This document shows, piece by piece, positions 4,902 to 5,818 of a DNA stretch of 5,818 nucleotides. Location: assembly GCA_964445255.1 (NCBI GenBank), contig CAYUKM010000158.1:1-5818 (forward strand), written 5' to 3'. The notes below the pieces were generated by a model. That model saw nothing but the letters and a program-made list of their open reading frames with translations. It made no database searches and was not told where the DNA came from. Within the stretch, counting starts at the first letter, position 1; each line of letters begins with the position of its first letter. The translations under genes were made by a program, and so were the position numbers. This DNA comes from SHLQ01 sp964445255 (lineage in GTDB: Bacteria > Actinomycetota > Acidimicrobiia > Acidimicrobiales > SHLQ01).

Positions 4902-5818
4902 GTGGCCGATTCACCGGACTCGTACAGCGCGGAGAACATCACAGTCCTTGAGGGGCTCGAAGCCGTGCGTAAACGGCCGGGTATGTACATCGGCTCAACC
5001 GGCCCCCAAGGTCTCCATCACCTCGTCTACGAGGTCGTCGATAACTCCGTCGACGAAGCCATGGCCGGATTTTGTTCGGTCATCAACGTCACCATTCATA
5101 AAGACGGCTCCGCCGAGGTCAGCGACGACGGTCGCGGTATCCCGGTCGGCGAACATCCCAAGTACGAAGGCATGTCGGCCGCAGAGGTCGTCATGACCGT
5201 ATTGCACGCCGGCGGCAAGTTCGGTGGCGGTGGCTACAAGGTCTCGGGAGGTCTCCATGGCGTAGGCATCTCGGTGGTCAACGCGCTTAGCGAAAAGGTC
5301 GAGGTAGAGATCGATCGTGACGGCAACCGTCACTACATGGACTTCGAGACGGGTGGCAACGTTAAGACCAAGCTCGAAGTGCGCGGCGACGCTCCCGACG
5401 GGCGCACCGGCACCACGGTTCGCTTCTGGCCTGACGACACGATCTTCGAAGAGACCGATTTCAGGTCGCAGACGCTGCTCGACCGCTTCCAAATGATGGC
5501 CTTCCTCAACCGTGGGTTGCGGATCCGTTTCCGGGACCTCCGTCGCGAAGAGCCGCACGAAGAAGCCGACGAAGACGGCTGGATCGAGTTCTACTATGAG
5601 GGCGGCATCATCGACTTCGTCCGCCACGTCAACCAGTCCAAAGAAGCGCTGTTCGCAAAGGTTGGCTACTACGAGGTCAAAGAAGAAGAGCAAGAGGTCG
5701 AGATCGCGTTCCAATGGAACACCGGCTTCAACGCTGACGGCCTTCACAGCTTCGCTAACGGCATCACGACCGGCGGCGGCGGTATGCACGAGACCGGCTT
5801 CCGCTCGGCGCTCACCCG
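4902..5818 (+). CDS. gyrB: DNA gyrase subunit B (partial, N-terminal half)
   Basis: The first 305 residues of GyrB are present; the gene runs off the window, so the TOPRIM and C-terminal parts are not seen. GyrB is the ATPase subunit of DNA gyrase, which with GyrA introduces negative supercoils. The start is GTG 4902, set by AAGGAG (4891-4896) 5 nt upstream; the frame is closed at 4815 and has no other start codon between. The GHKL ATPase fold is complete: 'RKRPGMYIGST' (23-33), 'EVVDNSVDEA' with catalytic Glu44 and Mg-binding Asn48, 'SDDGRGIPV' with Asp75 (74-82), 'LHAGGKFGGGGYKVSGGLHGVG' from 101 with the ATP-lid glycines, and Lys105. The transducer domain begins near 228 ('IEFYYEGG'), and 'SFANGITTGGGGMHETGF' is typical of type II topoisomerases. 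The 'YKVSGGLHGVG' form favours GyrB over ParE. Upstream is divergent sppA, not recF. gyrA may follow outside the window. Confidence 0.97.
   Translation, partial: MADSPDSYSAENITVLEGLEAVRKRPGMYIGSTGPQGLHHLVYEVVDNSVDEAMAGFCSVINVTIHKDGSAEVSDDGRGIPVGEHPKYEGMSAAEVVMTVLHAGGKFGGGGYKVSGGLHGVGISVVNALSEKVEVEIDRDGNRHYMDFETGGNVKTKLEVRGDAPDGRTGTTVRFWPDDTIFEETDFRSQTLLDRFQMMAFLNRGLRIRFRDLRREEPHEEADEDGWIEFYYEGGIIDFVRHVNQSKEALFAKVGYYEVKEEEQEVEIAFQWNTGFNADGLHSFANGITTGGGGMHETGFRSALT

Overview
The window reads as a GC-rich actinobacterial chromosome, most likely class Acidimicrobiia (Ilumatobacter-like). This lineage call is an inference. It rests on the style of the partial GyrB, on a Tat-exported protein with an 'SRRRALVAGA' leader, and on several genes that have no Shine-Dalgarno but a -10-like hexamer 6-7 nt before the start codon, as leaderless actinobacterial genes do. 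I see no rRNA, tRNA, CRISPR array, insertion sequence or phage gene. Most of the window is ordinary chromosome. The interest lies in one decayed gene and in the intergenic regulatory DNA.

Left part (1-1588). A possible upstream reading frame ends in an ATGA overlap with a 66-residue membrane protein (31-231). A hairpin-bearing gap follows, then a 209-residue Tat-exported beta-sandwich protein (347-976). Convergent to it, 24 bp away, is a carboxymuconolactone decarboxylase/AhpD-like redox protein on the minus strand (1001-1588).

Middle part (1589-2898). A 116-bp divergent spacer holds CAGCC/GGCTG half-sites and a probable leaderless promoter for a thiopurine S-methyltransferase gene (tpm, 1705-2361). 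Its stop overlaps the start of an HNH endonuclease gene (2361-2732) as TAATG, so the two look translationally coupled. Right after the HNH stop come nested inverted repeats, then a short C-terminal remnant of an MmcQ/YjbR-family gene (about 2766-2885).

Right part (2899-5818). A minus-strand pair, sppA (membrane-anchored signal peptide peptidase, 3432-4625) followed by a GNAT acetyltransferase (2899-3429), is divergent from gyrB (4902 to beyond the window end). The 276-bp divergent spacer carries a perfect DnaA box, a DNA palindrome over the predicted gyrB transcription start, and a possible leaderless sppA promoter. gyrB lies here next to sppA, not directly after recF.

Functionally the genes form independent small units: redox or thiol handling (CMD protein, thiopurine methyltransferase), envelope and secretion (Tat protein, SppA), and DNA topology (GyrB). 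I find no convincing multi-gene novel system. The best leads are the tpm-HNH coupling, the YjbR remnant with its possibly retained promoter, and the DnaA box and palindrome in front of gyrB.
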